Shown here: in pieces, positions 25,787 through 37,844 of the stretch | Layout of the letters: every line of letters begins with the position of its first letter | Position numbering within the stretch: the first letter of the stretch is position 1 | Source of the DNA: Misgurnus anguillicaudatus | Taxonomy: Eukaryota; Chordata; Actinopteri; Cypriniformes; Cobitidae | NCBI RefSeq assembly: GCF_027580225.2 | Contig: NC_073346.2 | Span: 5,916,001-5,980,000 of the forward strand | DNA length: 64,000 bases | Direction of reading: 5' to 3' | Translations under genes and position numbers: made by a program | Notes under the pieces: generated by a model | Told to the model about the DNA's origin: nothing | Seen by the model: the letters and a program-made list of their open reading frames with translations, nothing else | Database searches by the model: none

Positions 25787-27110
25787 GGCAGTTTTATTCA
25801 TGACACTCAACATATCTACTATACATGCTTTGTTTAATGTAGTTATTGCTCTAAAAATAGTCAATACAATAATATGTGTAAGTGACATCACAACCCATCA
25901 TACATTCATAATGACACTTCATATTTTTACTATGAAACTTTGTGTCAGTCATACATCCAGATGAGCTCACGCTGCTGAAGTATCCATGCCAAGCATTCAC
26001 AAAATAACATCCATTTGCTCTTTTAGTCTGCAAAAAAGTCATAAATCAGACCGATATTAATAATCTCTCTTTTGTTAACATCAAATTTCATATAAGAGAT
26101 AATCTGTCATTAATATGTTAAACATTCACAATGGAAGTGTATGCAGCAAACACATGACAGTAGCTCTTATTGAAGGTTTCATTTGTTTTGTATTTAATTC
26201 CGAACATTGCTTTAATTTCCCCTCTGTTTCATTTCAAACGGCTCGACTTTGCTGTTTACCGTTGTATTGTATTTAGAAGTAAATGTGCAATCTTTCTGAG
26301 ATTATAAGAGAATAGTGAAGTGTTTTATAAGCTAAAGCTGAAGTGATTACAGGTCGCTCTCTATTTCAGGCACTGTGCCAGTGTGGTGCAGTGGGGAGCG
26401 ACTCTCTCTCGCCCGCTCGCTCTCTCTTTTTCTCTCAGCTTGATATTAAATTGTCAGAAGTGGCTGTGACATATATTAATTTCATGTGGGAGCATGATGG
26501 ATTGAATTTTCTTTATGAAATGCCCCCTTAGCCCCCCTGTCGGGCCAGCCTTTGCCAGACAGGAGGCAGATGGAGCTTTTTATACGCTTCCATCGGCAGC
26601 GGTTACTGTAGACCGCTCGCTCACAGCTCGGCAATGATGAAAAAGTCTAATAAATAATATTTGCTGCAGAGGTCTCTATGGAGGAGAACTCCTCTCTACC
26701 TGTGCCAACGAGGTGGAATATAAAGAGAGATTTCAATTCGATCTCAATGCCTATGTTTACAAGATGAACAGTTTGTCTGATTGTACTGCATCTGTACACA
26801 CACATTTGTGCTTGGCAGTGGAGTGGCATACGAATGGGCAAAAGTTAAATGAAGAGATTTACTATCTCTATAGGGCAGTTCACTTTTCGCATTTAAAACC
26901 GCTTCACTTCCCCCCTTCTTCCCGACGCATTTCAACGCGACATTCTGAAAAGTTGAAGTATATTTAACTGGATGCGGTGGCTCCACCTCGCCTGAATAAA
27001 AAAGAGCTGTTCATGTCACTCTCTATTTGAGTGCATTTACCGCACGGCTACATTCAAAATATGAAAAATGTATTTGCGCCCACAAAAGACTTGAAATGTG
27101 AATCGTCCCA
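25787..27110. other. Intronic stretch, candidate conserved island at 26300-26640
   Basis: No transposon termini are seen here. The segment 26380-26640 is non-repetitive, apart from a short CT-rich run. It combines AT-rich homeodomain-like motifs (TATATTAATTTCATG) with a GC-rich block, which is typical of vertebrate conserved non-coding elements. This is suggestive only. The overlapping frames at 26647-26986 have no domain. Confidence 0.35.
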
Positions 27111-27124
27111 TATATATATATACA

Positions 27125-28163
27125 CACATGCAGGGCACGAAGCTCCCGTTCCACCACACAAGATGCATTATTGGGTTGAGATCTGGTGACTGTGGGGGCC
27201 ATTTTAGTACAGTGAATTCATTGTCATGTTCAAGAAACCAATTTGAAATGATTCGAGCTTTGTGACATGGTGCATTATCCTGCTAGAAGTAACCATCAGA
27301 GGATGAGTACATGGTGGTCATAAAGGAATGGACATGGTCAGAAACAATGCTCAGGTTGGCTGTGGCATTTAAACGATGCCCAATTGGCACTAAGGGGCTT
27401 AAAGTGTGCCAAGAAAACATCCCCCACACCATTACACCACCACCACCAGCCTGCACAGTGGTAACAAGGGATGATGGATCCATGTTCTCATTCTGTTTAT
27501 GCAAAATTCTGACTCCACCATCTGAATGTCTCAACAGAAATCGAGACTCATCAGACCAGCCAACATTTTTCCAGTCTTCAACTGTCCAATTTTGGTGAGC
27601 TTGTGCAAATTGTAGCCTCTTTTTCCTGTTGGTGGTGGGGATGGGTGGTGCCCGGTGGGGTCTTCTGCTGTTGTGGCCCGTCCGCCTCAAGGTTGTGCGT
27701 GTTGTGGCTTCACAAATGCTTTGCTGCATACCTCGGTTGTAACGAGTGGATATTTCAAAGTTGCTCTTCTATCAGCTTGAATCAGTCGGCCCATTCTCCT
27801 CTGACCTCTAGCATCAACAAGGCATTTTCGCCCACAGGACTGCCACATACTGGATGTTTTTCCCTTTCCACACCATTCTTTGTAAACCCTAGAAATGGTT
27901 GTGCGTGAAAATCCCAGTAACTGAGCAGATTGTGAAACACTCAGACCGACCTGTCTGGCACCAACAACCATGCCACGCTCAAAATTGCTTAAATCGCCTT
28001 TCTTTCCCATTCTGACATTCAGTTTGGAGTTCAGCAGATTGTCTTGACCAGGACCACACCCCTTAATGCATTGAAGCAACTGCCATGTGATTGGTTGATT
28101 AGATAATTGCATTAATGAGAAATTGAACCGGTGTTCCTAATAATCTTTTAGGTGAGTGTGTGT
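27125..28163 (-). pseudogene. Tc1/mariner transposase, broken copy
   Basis: This is a Tc1-like DNA transposon on the minus strand. The N-terminal frame starts MGKKGDLSNFERGMVV near 28010 and carries the helix-turn-helix paired-like domain (LSVSQSAQLLGFSRTTISRV). After a frameshift near 27720 the protein continues as MQQSICEATTRTTLRR. The catalytic core then shows WSDESRFLL (first Asp). A TAG stop follows SSDGYF at about 27283 and directly precedes QDNAPCHKA (second Asp). Near the end, SPDLNPI is followed by altered, frameshifted sequence where the third catalytic acidic residue should be, and the copy stops soon after. The 5' terminal repeat (CACCTAAAAGATTATTAGG) is present at about 28134-28153. 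The other end is truncated or diverged. TATATA tracts flank both sides, consistent with TA targeting. It is inactive. Confidence 0.9.
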
Positions 28164-28185
28164 ATATATATATATATGTATACAG

Positions 28186-28370
28186 TTTATAGTTCAATAA
28201 CTAATGTTAACAGTTAAAAGGATTGATATTTTAATCTATTAGTAAATTTCAAATCTAACATGAACAAAGCTTAACAAAAGTTGTAGAAGTATTATTCATT
28301 GTTAGTTCATGTTAACTAATCCATTAACTAATTATAAATGCAACCTTTTTGTAAAGTGTTAACATGTCAT
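28186..28370. repeat. Fragment of a common fish repeat (TGTTAACTAAT type)
   Basis: The segment has AACTAATGTTAACAG and GTTAGTTCATGTTAACTAAT stretches and ends TGTAAAGTGTTAAC. I recognise it as a piece of a widespread interspersed repeat. Ends not resolved. Confidence 0.45.
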
Positions 28371-28810
28371 CTTTGGCAAGTGATGTTTCATTTAATGTAA
28401 GGCAGTTGTCATTCAGAAACTATTTCAGTATGTTTTCTTCTCGTGTTTATTTATTTATTTTTGAAAGTCTTCTTATAGTCAGATTAAGTACAGTGAATTG
28501 TGATATGTACTGTATAAGTTCATGATAAGTTGATGTTGGGTTGAAATAGTTTTCCCAAAGATCATATAAAGTTCTCGAGCACAGTGTTGTTTTTTTTGGG
28601 TGATGTATTGAAAGAGAAGGTTGGAGGAGACATCTCATATACTGTACTTTACACCACAGCTATATCATGATTAGCTATTTGCTATTGCTAGTCTGTGTTA
28701 TTCATCACATATGAAGAGGAGCATTCTTGTGCTAGAGAGTCTAAATTACACTGTAAAAATAGTTGTGTTAAAACAACACATTCAAAATTAACATATCCTT
28801 TTATAGTATT

Positions 28811-29482
28811 TTACGCGGCTGAAAACCCCCGGCGGACGTCGACTAGCAGCTTTATTTCAGCCGACTGACAGCTTTCTTCAGCTGAGTGCTTTGGTTGCTG
28901 TGATACTTCTGCTTTGTTTATCAGTCATTGATGCGCTGGTTGGTTGTTGTGATATTTGGCCAACCCCTCCATGACTGTGATTGGACGGCCGTGTGAGAAC
29001 TGACATTGACAAGCTGAGCTTTTCACCCAAAGTTGAATATTTTATAACTCTCGATGCTTGGCGCTGAGCACGAAAAAAATCGCGGGGAAAAATGGTAGCT
29101 GCCATTTGCATTGGAAACAATTGAAAACATATGCCAGCGCAGGCATAAAAGCTTTAGTAAAAACTTAGGGGGAGTGCACACCACACCTTGTATGGCCATG
29201 GCCGGTGCATGTTTTCAACATTTTTTCCACGTTCAGCACTGAGCGTCGAGAGTTGAAAGAGATTCATCTTTGGGTGAAAAGCTTGGCTCTTCAATGTCAG
29301 TTCTCACACAGCTGTCCAATCACAGTGGAGGAGGGGCGGGACAAGTATTACAACAACCAACCGGCTCACAGCTCAAGTATCACAGCTATTATAGTGCTCA
29401 ACTGAAGAAAGCTGGCGCCCAGCTGAAAAATTCGGCAGCGTTTTCAGCCGCGTAAAAAAGCTTTGGTGTGTACCGCCCCTTA
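28811..29482. repeat. Long imperfect inverted repeat, centre near 29165
   Basis: TTACGCGGCTGAAAAC at about 28810 is mirrored by GTTTTCAGCCGCGTAA at about 29440. The arms also share GACAGCTTTCTTCAGCTGAG / CTCAACTGAAGAAAGCTGG, GGTTGGTTGTTGTGATA / TATTACAACAACCAACC and AACTCTCGATG..GCTGAGC / GCTCAGCACTGAGCGTCGAG-like stretches. The arms are about 300 bp. It may be one large palindromic MITE or two copies in head-to-head arrangement. The end of the right copy (TGGTGTGTACCGCCCCTTA) resembles the centre sequence (GGGGGAGTGCACACCA). Confidence 0.7.
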
Positions 29483-31338
29483 GAGTGTAGATTTATTTTA
29501 TATATAGTTGCAGTCAAAGGTGTATGCTTTATTTAAGATACAGTTTTTATTGCATACATAACAGTTTAATGGCTAACTAAAAGTGATAATGTCTGTATAT
29601 AATTTAATGCTTTTGAGATTTTTTGTAATACAGCTATGTCATGATTTTTTAACCCCCTTTTTAAAATGGGTGTTTTTTAGTTCCTGTAGAACCAATAAAT
29701 ATAATAACCAAAGATTTTTCTTTGAACATGAAGCAGTGTTATTGTCCATGTTTGTGTTCAACAGGTTCCAGTTACACAGAATTAAGTATTATGGTGCAAA
29801 CAACAACAAAAATATCCAGGTCTTGGGAGGTTAAGCCTTTGTAAGCTTGTTCTGCTATAAAAACATCCATTTAGTCCATACGTGTGCTACTGTGGAGTAG
29901 CAAATATGGTCAGGTCAAAAAGCTCTCACAGACACTATAGAGGACAAATGTTTTATTACATTAGAAAGACTATAGAGGTTTACAGGTTACACAGAGTTCC
30001 TCACACCAGAGACACTGGTTTATGCCTTATTTTTAAGTTTATCATTATCATCAAAACCTTTAAAAAACGTTGAACAAAAGAGTAAAATCATTGAGGGGGA
30101 GTAAATGTTTGATCAGAGAAACAGACAAACACCTTTAACTAACTGCCAAAGACCTGCAAGATGACCCGATGAAAGGAGGAAAAACATTTGAATGCATGGC
30201 CTTCATGTTGGGACATCTTGCCAAATGCCACTCTTGGCCAAGAAGAACATAAAGACTTGACTTGAACATGCTAACATTCATTTGGATAGACCTGTGGAGT
30301 TCTGGATGAATGTTTTATGGAGTAATGTGACCAAACTGCAACTATCCAGACCCATACAGTAGATCAGCCTTATGTCTGCTGGGAAAAAAAGGCAACGCTT
30401 ATGAGCAGAACATCACCATCTCTGCCAACAAACCAGTATTTCTGAATGGTCTAAGGCCAGGATTAAGCGGATTTATCTCATTTTTGACAGAGATAGAGTT
30501 TAGCGGCTTTTGCGCCCGAGCTTCTCGTATGTTATCAGATCAAGTCTTCAAATGTTGTTATCCAAATGTTTAGACATTACAAATATCTCAGCACATGGTG
30601 GAGATCTCATCAAAAAACACATGAAAGTCACTGTAAGCAAGAAAGTGTTATTACAGTAAATATCATTGACAGCTAGTCTATCCAATGCTTATCATTTAGA
30701 GAACAGTATGTTTTTACTCAGAAATGTTATAGCAGATGCTTCAGGCGAAGCTGCTCCAGATATATTTAATGTATGATCTTTTAGATGTTTTAAACAGGAG
30801 AGCAGTACAGTAATGGTTGTACAGTAACTCTGAAGTCATACATATTTCAGTAAATAAAATGTATATCAGTTCAGTGTTGTAAGCTCTGTAGGCCCATCAG
30901 CAGCCCTCCCCCATATAACACAGCCTGCTCCAGTAACCGTATGGTCGTAAATGTTTATTTTAGAAAAATATGTTACGTGAACTTGATCACTTTCTTAAAT
31001 ACCAAGAAAAATAACACACACAAAAACTACACAAATGTAAGGATTAAGTTCTTAGTAGGAGATTTTAGTTGCCAACCAAATGAGGTATTTAATGATGAAT
31101 ACAGACATGCGTTTGTTTATTGCTATCTGGTATGTATTGTTATTATTTTTGCATTCTTTGTGGAACTGAAGACTTTTGTTTACATCATGAAGTGTGTTTT
31201 GTTGTCGTTGTAGACTAGACAGATTGGGATTTAAAGAGCGCCCCCATGAAAATGAAATGCTCCCCCCATTCTGTATGTTCTGGTATGACCTCTATATCCC
31301 AGCTCTGAGTGATGGCAATATCTAAAACAGCTCACATA

Positions 31339-31483
31339 CACTGTAAAAAGTCAATGTTGGATCTACTTAAACAACACTTAAAAAATTGGTAACACTCTAA
31401 AAACTTTTTTGTGAAAAAAATCTATTTTTAGGTGTTCCCAATTAAACTAATTTGAGTTAATCCAACTTTCACTTTTTACAGTG
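31339..31483. mobile_element. Short TA-flanked MITE
   Basis: The ends are CACTGTAAAAAGT and ACTTTTTACAGTG, with TA on both sides (31337-31338, 31484-31485). It is 145 bp and fits a mariner-like MITE. A stub of the same end (CACTGTAAAAATAG) occurs near 28750. Confidence 0.75.
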
Positions 31484-31522
31484 TAATAATGTGAGATTTC
31501 TCTTTTACATCCTCTTCCAGAA

Positions 31523-31709
31523 CAGTGGTTCCCAAACTTTTTCAGCATGCGGCCCCCCTTGTGTATGGTGCATTCCTTCGCGGCCCCCCAAAGAAAGTTT
31601 GTGACAAAAAACTGTTCTAAACTCAACATTTTACTAAAACACATATTAAATTATACAAAAAAGTAGTGCTTTTGGTTAGTAGCCCCGCCCCCCAGTTTGA
31701 AAACCTCTG
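31523..31709. mobile_element. hAT-type MITE (187 bp)
   Basis: The ends are CAGTGGTTCCCAAACTTTTT and GTTTGAAAACCTCTG. A perfect 8-bp duplication, TTCCAGAA, lies at 31515-31522 and 31710-31717. Confidence 0.92.
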
Positions 31710-31829
31710 TTCCAGAAGAGAAAGATTTGTTCCTCAATGTATGTCATATACTATTTCCTTCAAACACCAGTTAATAAGGCTGCATCTACACTTCAAATCT
31801 CCCGTCCAGACAGAATGCTAGCTTAACTA

Positions 31830-31930
31830 GGGTGACCATACGTGCTATTCTTCCCGGACACGTCCTGTCCAGGATTTCGGGTGCGCCTTTCAGAAGTCGT
31901 ATTTATCGATCGCATACGTCATAGAGGATT
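31830..31930. repeat. One end of a hAT-like repeat
   Basis: AGGGTGACCATACGTGCTAT at 31830 resembles a common hAT terminal sequence in fish. No partner end is found before the ATT run at 31929-31950. Confidence 0.4.
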
Positions 31931-31964
31931 ATTATTATTATTATTATTACAGAATAGCAACCGT

Positions 31965-32907
31965 TAGGGATGCTCCGATCAGGATTTTTGCAGCCGATAC
32001 CGATCACCGATTTGTAATCTTCGTGATCGGCCGATACCGATTCTGATACCGATTTTTTTTTAAGCTGATATGCAAGCTCTTTGATGACTGTAACTGTTAC
32101 ATTTTTTCTAGATAAAATAATACCACTGATGTTGCCTTTGTTATATTACTTGCAGTAATTAGGTATATTATTGTATATTATTATTTATTTGAGAGACTCA
32201 AATAAATAAGCACAACAAATATTTATTCTGCAAAGAGAAATTTAATATGGCTTTAAAAAGGCTTATGTCTCCTAAAAGTACTGAAAATAAAACACTTCAC
32301 AGTCTTTACTGTATTAATTAAATATACACGCATTCGTATGAAGTATAAAAGTTCTTAAGTCAAGAGCAGAGAGTGATTTTATTGAGAGATGAATTAGGTT
32401 ACTGCAGCTTTAAGACGTGAGAGAGAGATCGCTCTGTTCACGTGCACTGATGACAGGCTGCTGTGTGTGTGGGCGGCGGCTGAACGCAGACAAGCAGCTG
32501 TGAGGAAAATAAACGCTCAAAACTTTAAAACGCATGCAAATAATAAACTTTTGGCATGATGATGCAATTGTCCGTGATAGATATGTGTTGTATACGCTGT
32601 TTGATGGGTATGTGAAGACGCCTCGCGCTGTTGACCGGAGCGCGTCCTCATAAATAATACGCATATCTCTGTTAAGGCAAAGAGAGACATACAAATCTGC
32701 ACGCCGCACATGAGCAACGGGTTGTAAAAATGCTCGCGATACGTAAAAAATGTCTTTAATTGCAGCCGCATGTAGGATCCTTGTGATGACAAAAGTAAAC
32801 AGAAAGATCGGTTTATGAGATCGGCAGGTTTAGCGAGCACCGATCGAGTCATTTAATGCCATTATCGGCCGATACCGATCGACGGCCGATCGATCGGAGC
32901 ATCCCTA
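31965..32907. mobile_element. hAT-type MITE (943 bp)
   Basis: The ends are TAGGGATGCTCCGATCAGG and GATCGGAGCATCCCTA. A perfect 8-bp duplication, GCAACCGT, lies at 31957-31964 and 32908-32915. Subterminal GCCGATACCGAT repeats occur on both sides. The frames at 32410-32852 are not a transposase. Confidence 0.93.
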
Positions 32908-32989
32908 GCAACCGTTACATTTTAAGGTAAGAATGAAACTACTATTGCATGTCTTATGTTTTTAACTGAATGGCGTATGCGGTCAACAA

Positions 32990-33560
32990 ATACAGCTTGC
33001 GGAAGACGCACCGAAATCCTGGCCAGGATGCGTCCTTGAAGAATGGCACGTATAGAGACCTGAAAACCACGCCCACCGGGGGGGAAAACAACCCAACCGT
33101 CTCCATTGACTTTGTATTGAGAGAGGCCGCCTCCTTGTCATTTCTGGCTTATAACAAAAAACAGAATAATGCCTTAAAGCTGCTGTGTGACAATATGTAC
33201 AGCTAACAAGCCAAAGAACCCAGAAATAAGTTTTTATAAGCTGTCGTGCTCAAAAAAACGAGCGTTTAAAGACACAAAAGTGGAAACAGGCAACGTTTCA
33301 TAGTACTCATATTAGTAGAACTGCGTCCACTAGGGGGAAACGTAGTCGGCGATGAGTGAGTCCAAACGGGGTGCAAACTGAGTACTAGACGGCACAATTA
33401 CTTGATCTCTGAATGGTACGGGCGAGAGTTGTGCAGATGCGGGCTTTTCATCGACATAGGAGCTCTTGTACTCCCATGTTATTTCACATTGCCTTGTGAA
33501 TGCCAACCGAACCAAGATGAAATCGCAACATTGTAGCCATTTAACCCCCAAGGTCCTGAC
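32990..33560. repeat. Interspersed repeat, class uncertain
   Basis: GAAAACCACGCCCACCGGGG near 33062 recurs as GAAAACCACGTCCACCGGGG near 61230, so this is a dispersed family. The coding frames in it (32970-33206, 33330-33551) resemble no domain I know. Confidence 0.45.
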
Positions 33561-34234
33561 TCTCTGTTAAAAATCCCAGGATGTCTTTTGAAAAAAAAGT
33601 AGGGTACACCACGGCATCCTTGCAACACTTGCCCATTGGCCTACTTATCATCTCCATATACTGATTGGTTATATCACTCATTCTCATAGAATATGAGGAA
33701 AATGGTATTATCGGTTTCTGTAACTTATAATAAAGCACACTGTTTCCTCTGCTGGACTGATATGGAGCTGGTGATGATGTCATTGAAGCTCATTTCAAGA
33801 CCATTGACATAAGCCAAACAGAGGATCACGGTCATGCCAGGTCTTGCCTGTTGTTTTTCATTCAAATGATTGTGTATCTACATTAAACTTAGTTTTAACA
33901 ATGCTCTTGAGTAATAACAAGCTGTTAAATGTATTAGTTCCACAGAACCAAATGAAGAATATTTAGGATTTTTTGTTTTTGTCCAACTTTGCAGTTTTCG
34001 GCTTAGAATTTTCTTTTCAGTGCATCACTGGTGTAGATGTACAGTAATTGGGTTTAAAACGTTTATTGTTGGATCCTAGTATCCAGAAGAGATCATTAAA
34101 ATATGACTCAGTGTATGAAGTCCTTGTATGAAGTATGATGTCCTTCATTTCTCTTGAAGTGTTATGAGTTTTCATCTCAGTGGTGCTCAAGCTGTTTTTT
34201 GAGGTTTTTAAAGTACCACATTATTTTATCCCAA

Positions 34235-34239
<5 letters not shown>

Positions 34240-34312
<73 letters not shown>
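34240..34312. repeat. (CT)n microsatellite
   Basis: A nearly pure CT run of about 73 bp. The open frames through it on both strands are artefacts of the repeat. Confidence 0.97.
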
Positions 34313-34316
<4 letters not shown>

Positions 34317-35544
34317 CTCTCTTTGAGGATGAGCAGATTGTGGTGAGTGCTGGTGAGGAATATGTTGGCAGGTGGTCAAGGACATGTTTGTTGGTTTTTT
34401 GTGTGAAGGCTGTTCTTAAATTAGCAATCATGAATTAATTAGATAGCAATTATCCACAGACCCAAACAATTGTGATGAATGCCAAAAAGTGCTGGCTGTG
34501 TTTCCAGGTACAGAATGGAGTAAAAACACAACAGCAGTACCTGAGAGCTGAGCACATCTCTGTAGACATGACTAAAGGCCCTTTCACACTATGGACGATA
34601 ATGATAACTATAAATATAGTTTTAAAAATCGTTCTAGATTAAAAAGAATAGTGAAGTTCATACCAGAACTATAACAATAAAGAGACGAGGAAGGATATCA
34701 CTAAACAATAAAACATTGACAGCCAATCACATATATTCAGATTTAAATTATTTGTATAGACGGTTTCAGCAGTAACATCATAAACAAACGTAACTCCCGG
34801 AAACTTTGCGAAAAATCAATAACAACAGAGTCCTTTTAGAGTAGTTTAGCCTTAGTAGATTACCTTAGGTCATGCTTCATAGCTAAAGCGTATCAAAAAC
34901 TACACTGAGCTAATGTTACTGTGTAAAATGTGTACTATATAATACAATCTTAACTATAGATCAGCTGCTAAACCTTTCTTCACATTGCTCCCCTCGTCTT
35001 TAGGAATCCAAAATATTTATTATTTTTTATAAGGTATTTGTTCCAGAGTTCAGTTTAGCCAATAACCAGACCATTAACCAAATAGAGACTGGGAGTGTAA
35101 TGGGCGTTTCATGTGGTACGCGGCAAGCGATGAGGTCACCACGCGGCTACAGCTTTTCTCGTATAGTGGTAGCATTTTGTGCAGCATTTAGTGCAAATAT
35201 GTTTATCTTTAACAGCATGTGCCATGAAGAGCCGTGGCCGCCGAAGGGGCAGGATTTTGGGTGCACAAGCAAGGCGTGCCGACTGTCTCTGCTTTACCTC
35301 TGTTACTACCCACTTTTGCACATCTCCTATTGAAAATAAACTAGACGTTTGTGGTATGTGCATCCAATTAAATGTCTGTACTTGAAATGACAGGTGACAC
35401 TCATCGATGAGGTCCAGAAAAACCCAGCACTAAAATACAACAAATTCTTTATTTCAAAGATGTTTTAAAGAAATGAGATATCTGTAAATAACTGTTTTAC
35501 CCTTGAAATGAATTGGGAGTATTCATAGAGAAGAGATCATTATG

Positions 35545-35790
35545 GTGGCAGCACAGTAATAAGGGGCAGTTGTTGTCTAGTGTTTGAGTCTCACGGCCAG
35601 CAGGTTGCGACTGTGGTGCCCTTGATCAAGGCACCTTACCCTAATTGCTCCCCTGGCACTGGGATAGCTGCCCACTGCTCCGTGTCTGTGTGTTCACGAC
35701 TTGCAGTGCGGGATGGGTTAAATGCAGAGGTCACAAGTATGGTGTCAAGTATGCGCTGCATATTTGACAAGCTTGTCACTTTCATTTTCA
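35545..35790 (+). repeat. SINE-like element, tRNA-derived type
   Basis: GTGGCAGCACAGTAATAAGG begins a tRNA-like head. The body has CTTGATCAAGGCACCTTACC, GCTGCCCACTGCTCC and GGGATGGGTTAAATGCAGAG, which I recognise from fish SINE bodies. Family name and exact ends are not certain. Confidence 0.55.
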
Positions 35791-36034
35791 TAACATCAAA
35801 TCTTATTGGTTCTTACATGGCACATGATGTCACAATGTTTAGTCACGAGTAGGGTTAGGTAATGTCCCCTAAATTGGCAGTTGACGATGCCATCAACTTA
35901 CGTTATGTTAAGCCATCGCGATGGACGATGCTATCGTTAGGGGTGGGGGGTATTTTAATTTTACGTTATTATATAATTATCATTAGTTATTTTACTTCAT
36001 TTTTCCACTGAAGAAGAGTTGTGAACTTTTTATT

Positions 36035-36527
36035 TTAACTCTTTCCCCGCCATTGACGAGATATCTCGTCAATCGAGAAAACGCTTCCCCGCCAATGACG
36101 AGTATTTCCGTCTTTCCGCAGTACCGCTATTATCCACTTGGCTTCCGCAACTTTTGGAAGTTTTTCGCAAACCCGGAAGTATTGCCCTATGGCAAGCTGC
36201 TGCATGTCCGTGTCTCTTTTAAAGATCGCTCTGAATGGGATCTCAATGAAAAGTCTGTCACAAAAATGGAATTATCTCTGCTTTTTGCTCAAAATGTGGT
36301 GTTTTTGCAGAAACCTACCCATATTCAAGAGCTGATTACAAAATAACTACTGAAGGTAGGATGAAAGGAAGGATGATTTTTTTTTTAAAAAAACATAGGG
36401 TCTGTTCTTTCATTTGGTATATCGTATGTTTACATTTTCTGGAAGGCATTAAACTTTTGTGAAAATCATGAAAAACGCTGGCGCTGGCTGGCAACTTTAA
36501 AAAAAACGACGCCAGTGAAAGAGTTAA
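36035..36527. mobile_element. TTAA-flanked element (CTCTTTCCCCGCC family)
   Basis: TTAA lies at 36035-36038 and 36524-36527, with CTCTTTCCCCGCCATTGACG at the left and CGCCAGTGAAAGAG at the right. GACGAGATATCTCGTC at 36056-36071 is a perfect internal palindrome. Related pieces are at 9630, 17025 and 37845-38126 in this window. The 97-codon frame inside has no domain. Confidence 0.8.
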
Positions 36528-36775
36528 TATATATCTATACATAAACACTTTTTTGTACTTAAAAGCTATAATTTCGTTCTTTTACTAACCCAACTAATGA
36601 CTCTTTCTTATAGGTTGCACATGAGGGGGTAGCTTTATTCCACTTAAAAAGCACTTTTTTAAAATAGCTTTTACATAAATATTTTTTTTTCTATTTAAAA
36701 GCTATAATTTCGTTATTTTACTAACCCAATGACTCTCTGCGCTTTCCAATAGGCTGCACATAAATATCTGTGCAT

Positions 36776-37636
36776 GGGTGATTCTCACGAAAAATTGGTT
36801 TTAAAAATGTCAAGCATGAAAATGTAGAAATTGCTTAAATTTACTTTTTTTCCCACCAGACATTGAAAAACAAAGTCTGGAGTAAATGGGAACATTAATT
36901 TAAAAACTTTTACTTATCATTTAACACTTTTTGTAACATAATTAAAAAAATTAGTCCTAAAAAATCTCATTACCGCAACAGTCAGAAAACATCAACACTG
37001 ACATATTTTCAAAATGACATGACAAACCTGAAAGAACATAATTTGGAGATTCTGCACATGCATTTAAAATCAAAGTATTCTGCTTCTATTAATTAAATTA
37101 ACATTTAATAAGCACCTGTTGCGGTAATGATAATCAAAATGTCGTGTAAGCATTCTGACAAGAAAATATTTCAAATTAACTGTAAAAAAATGATCTTAGC
37201 TGGTAGCCATCATGAAGTAACTGGTCCATGTGCTTGGTCACTCAAAATCAAACTTTATTAAAATTCTGTATGTGTGCTTAAACTGTTCTCAAAAAGTGTT
37301 GCGGAGGATGAGAACATCAGGCATGGACACATCATTTTCCTAATTTAGTCTAGCAAAACATCCATTTATTTTTTTTCTTAATATTTTTGTGTTAATTTGA
37401 TTAAATTACAACATAACGCATGTTCAAACACAGCCGGACACATTGCGGTAATGAGAATTTCAGCAGAAAATGAGATAAAATTTCCAATTATAAATTCTTA
37501 TGTTGAAATCACACATTGTGCAAGGTAGAACACAGTATTTTGTTAATTCTGATGCTTTTTAATGTTACTATATTACACATTTTAAAGCTAAAATCATTAG
37601 TGCCGTGGTGTTTCAATGGTTTCGTGAGAATCACCC
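36776..37636. mobile_element. MITE inserted in the hAT transposase motif
   Basis: The ends are GGGTGATTCTCACGAAA and TTTCGTGAGAATCACCC, perfectly inverted. GCAT flanks both sides (36772-36775 and 37637-37640). Removing it and one GCAT rejoins the hAT frame from KYLC to ICATSTPSERVFS. The interior contains three GCGGTAATGA-type units. Confidence 0.85.
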
Positions 37637-37844
37637 GCATATGTGCCACCAGTACTCCGTCAGAGCGGGTCTTCAGCACCGCGGCGAGCAGCCAGCACTT
37701 CAATCCGCAGCTTATTAAAATGAGGCAACGTGAACAAGTTTTTAAATATATAAACATACTATATATCTAATGAAAAAAAACAGACACTCTACTTTCAAAT
37801 CAAAAAAGTCTCATCCTATCTCTATTTGTTCTCTTTTTATAACC

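Noticed and set aside
34154..34438. Serine/leucine-rich and Arg/Glu-rich frames on opposite strands
   Set aside because: Both are translations of the (CT)n microsatellite.
36053..36346. 97-codon frame with plausible composition
   Set aside because: It lies inside a TTAA-flanked repeat whose other copies (17025) break the frame, and no domain is recognisable.
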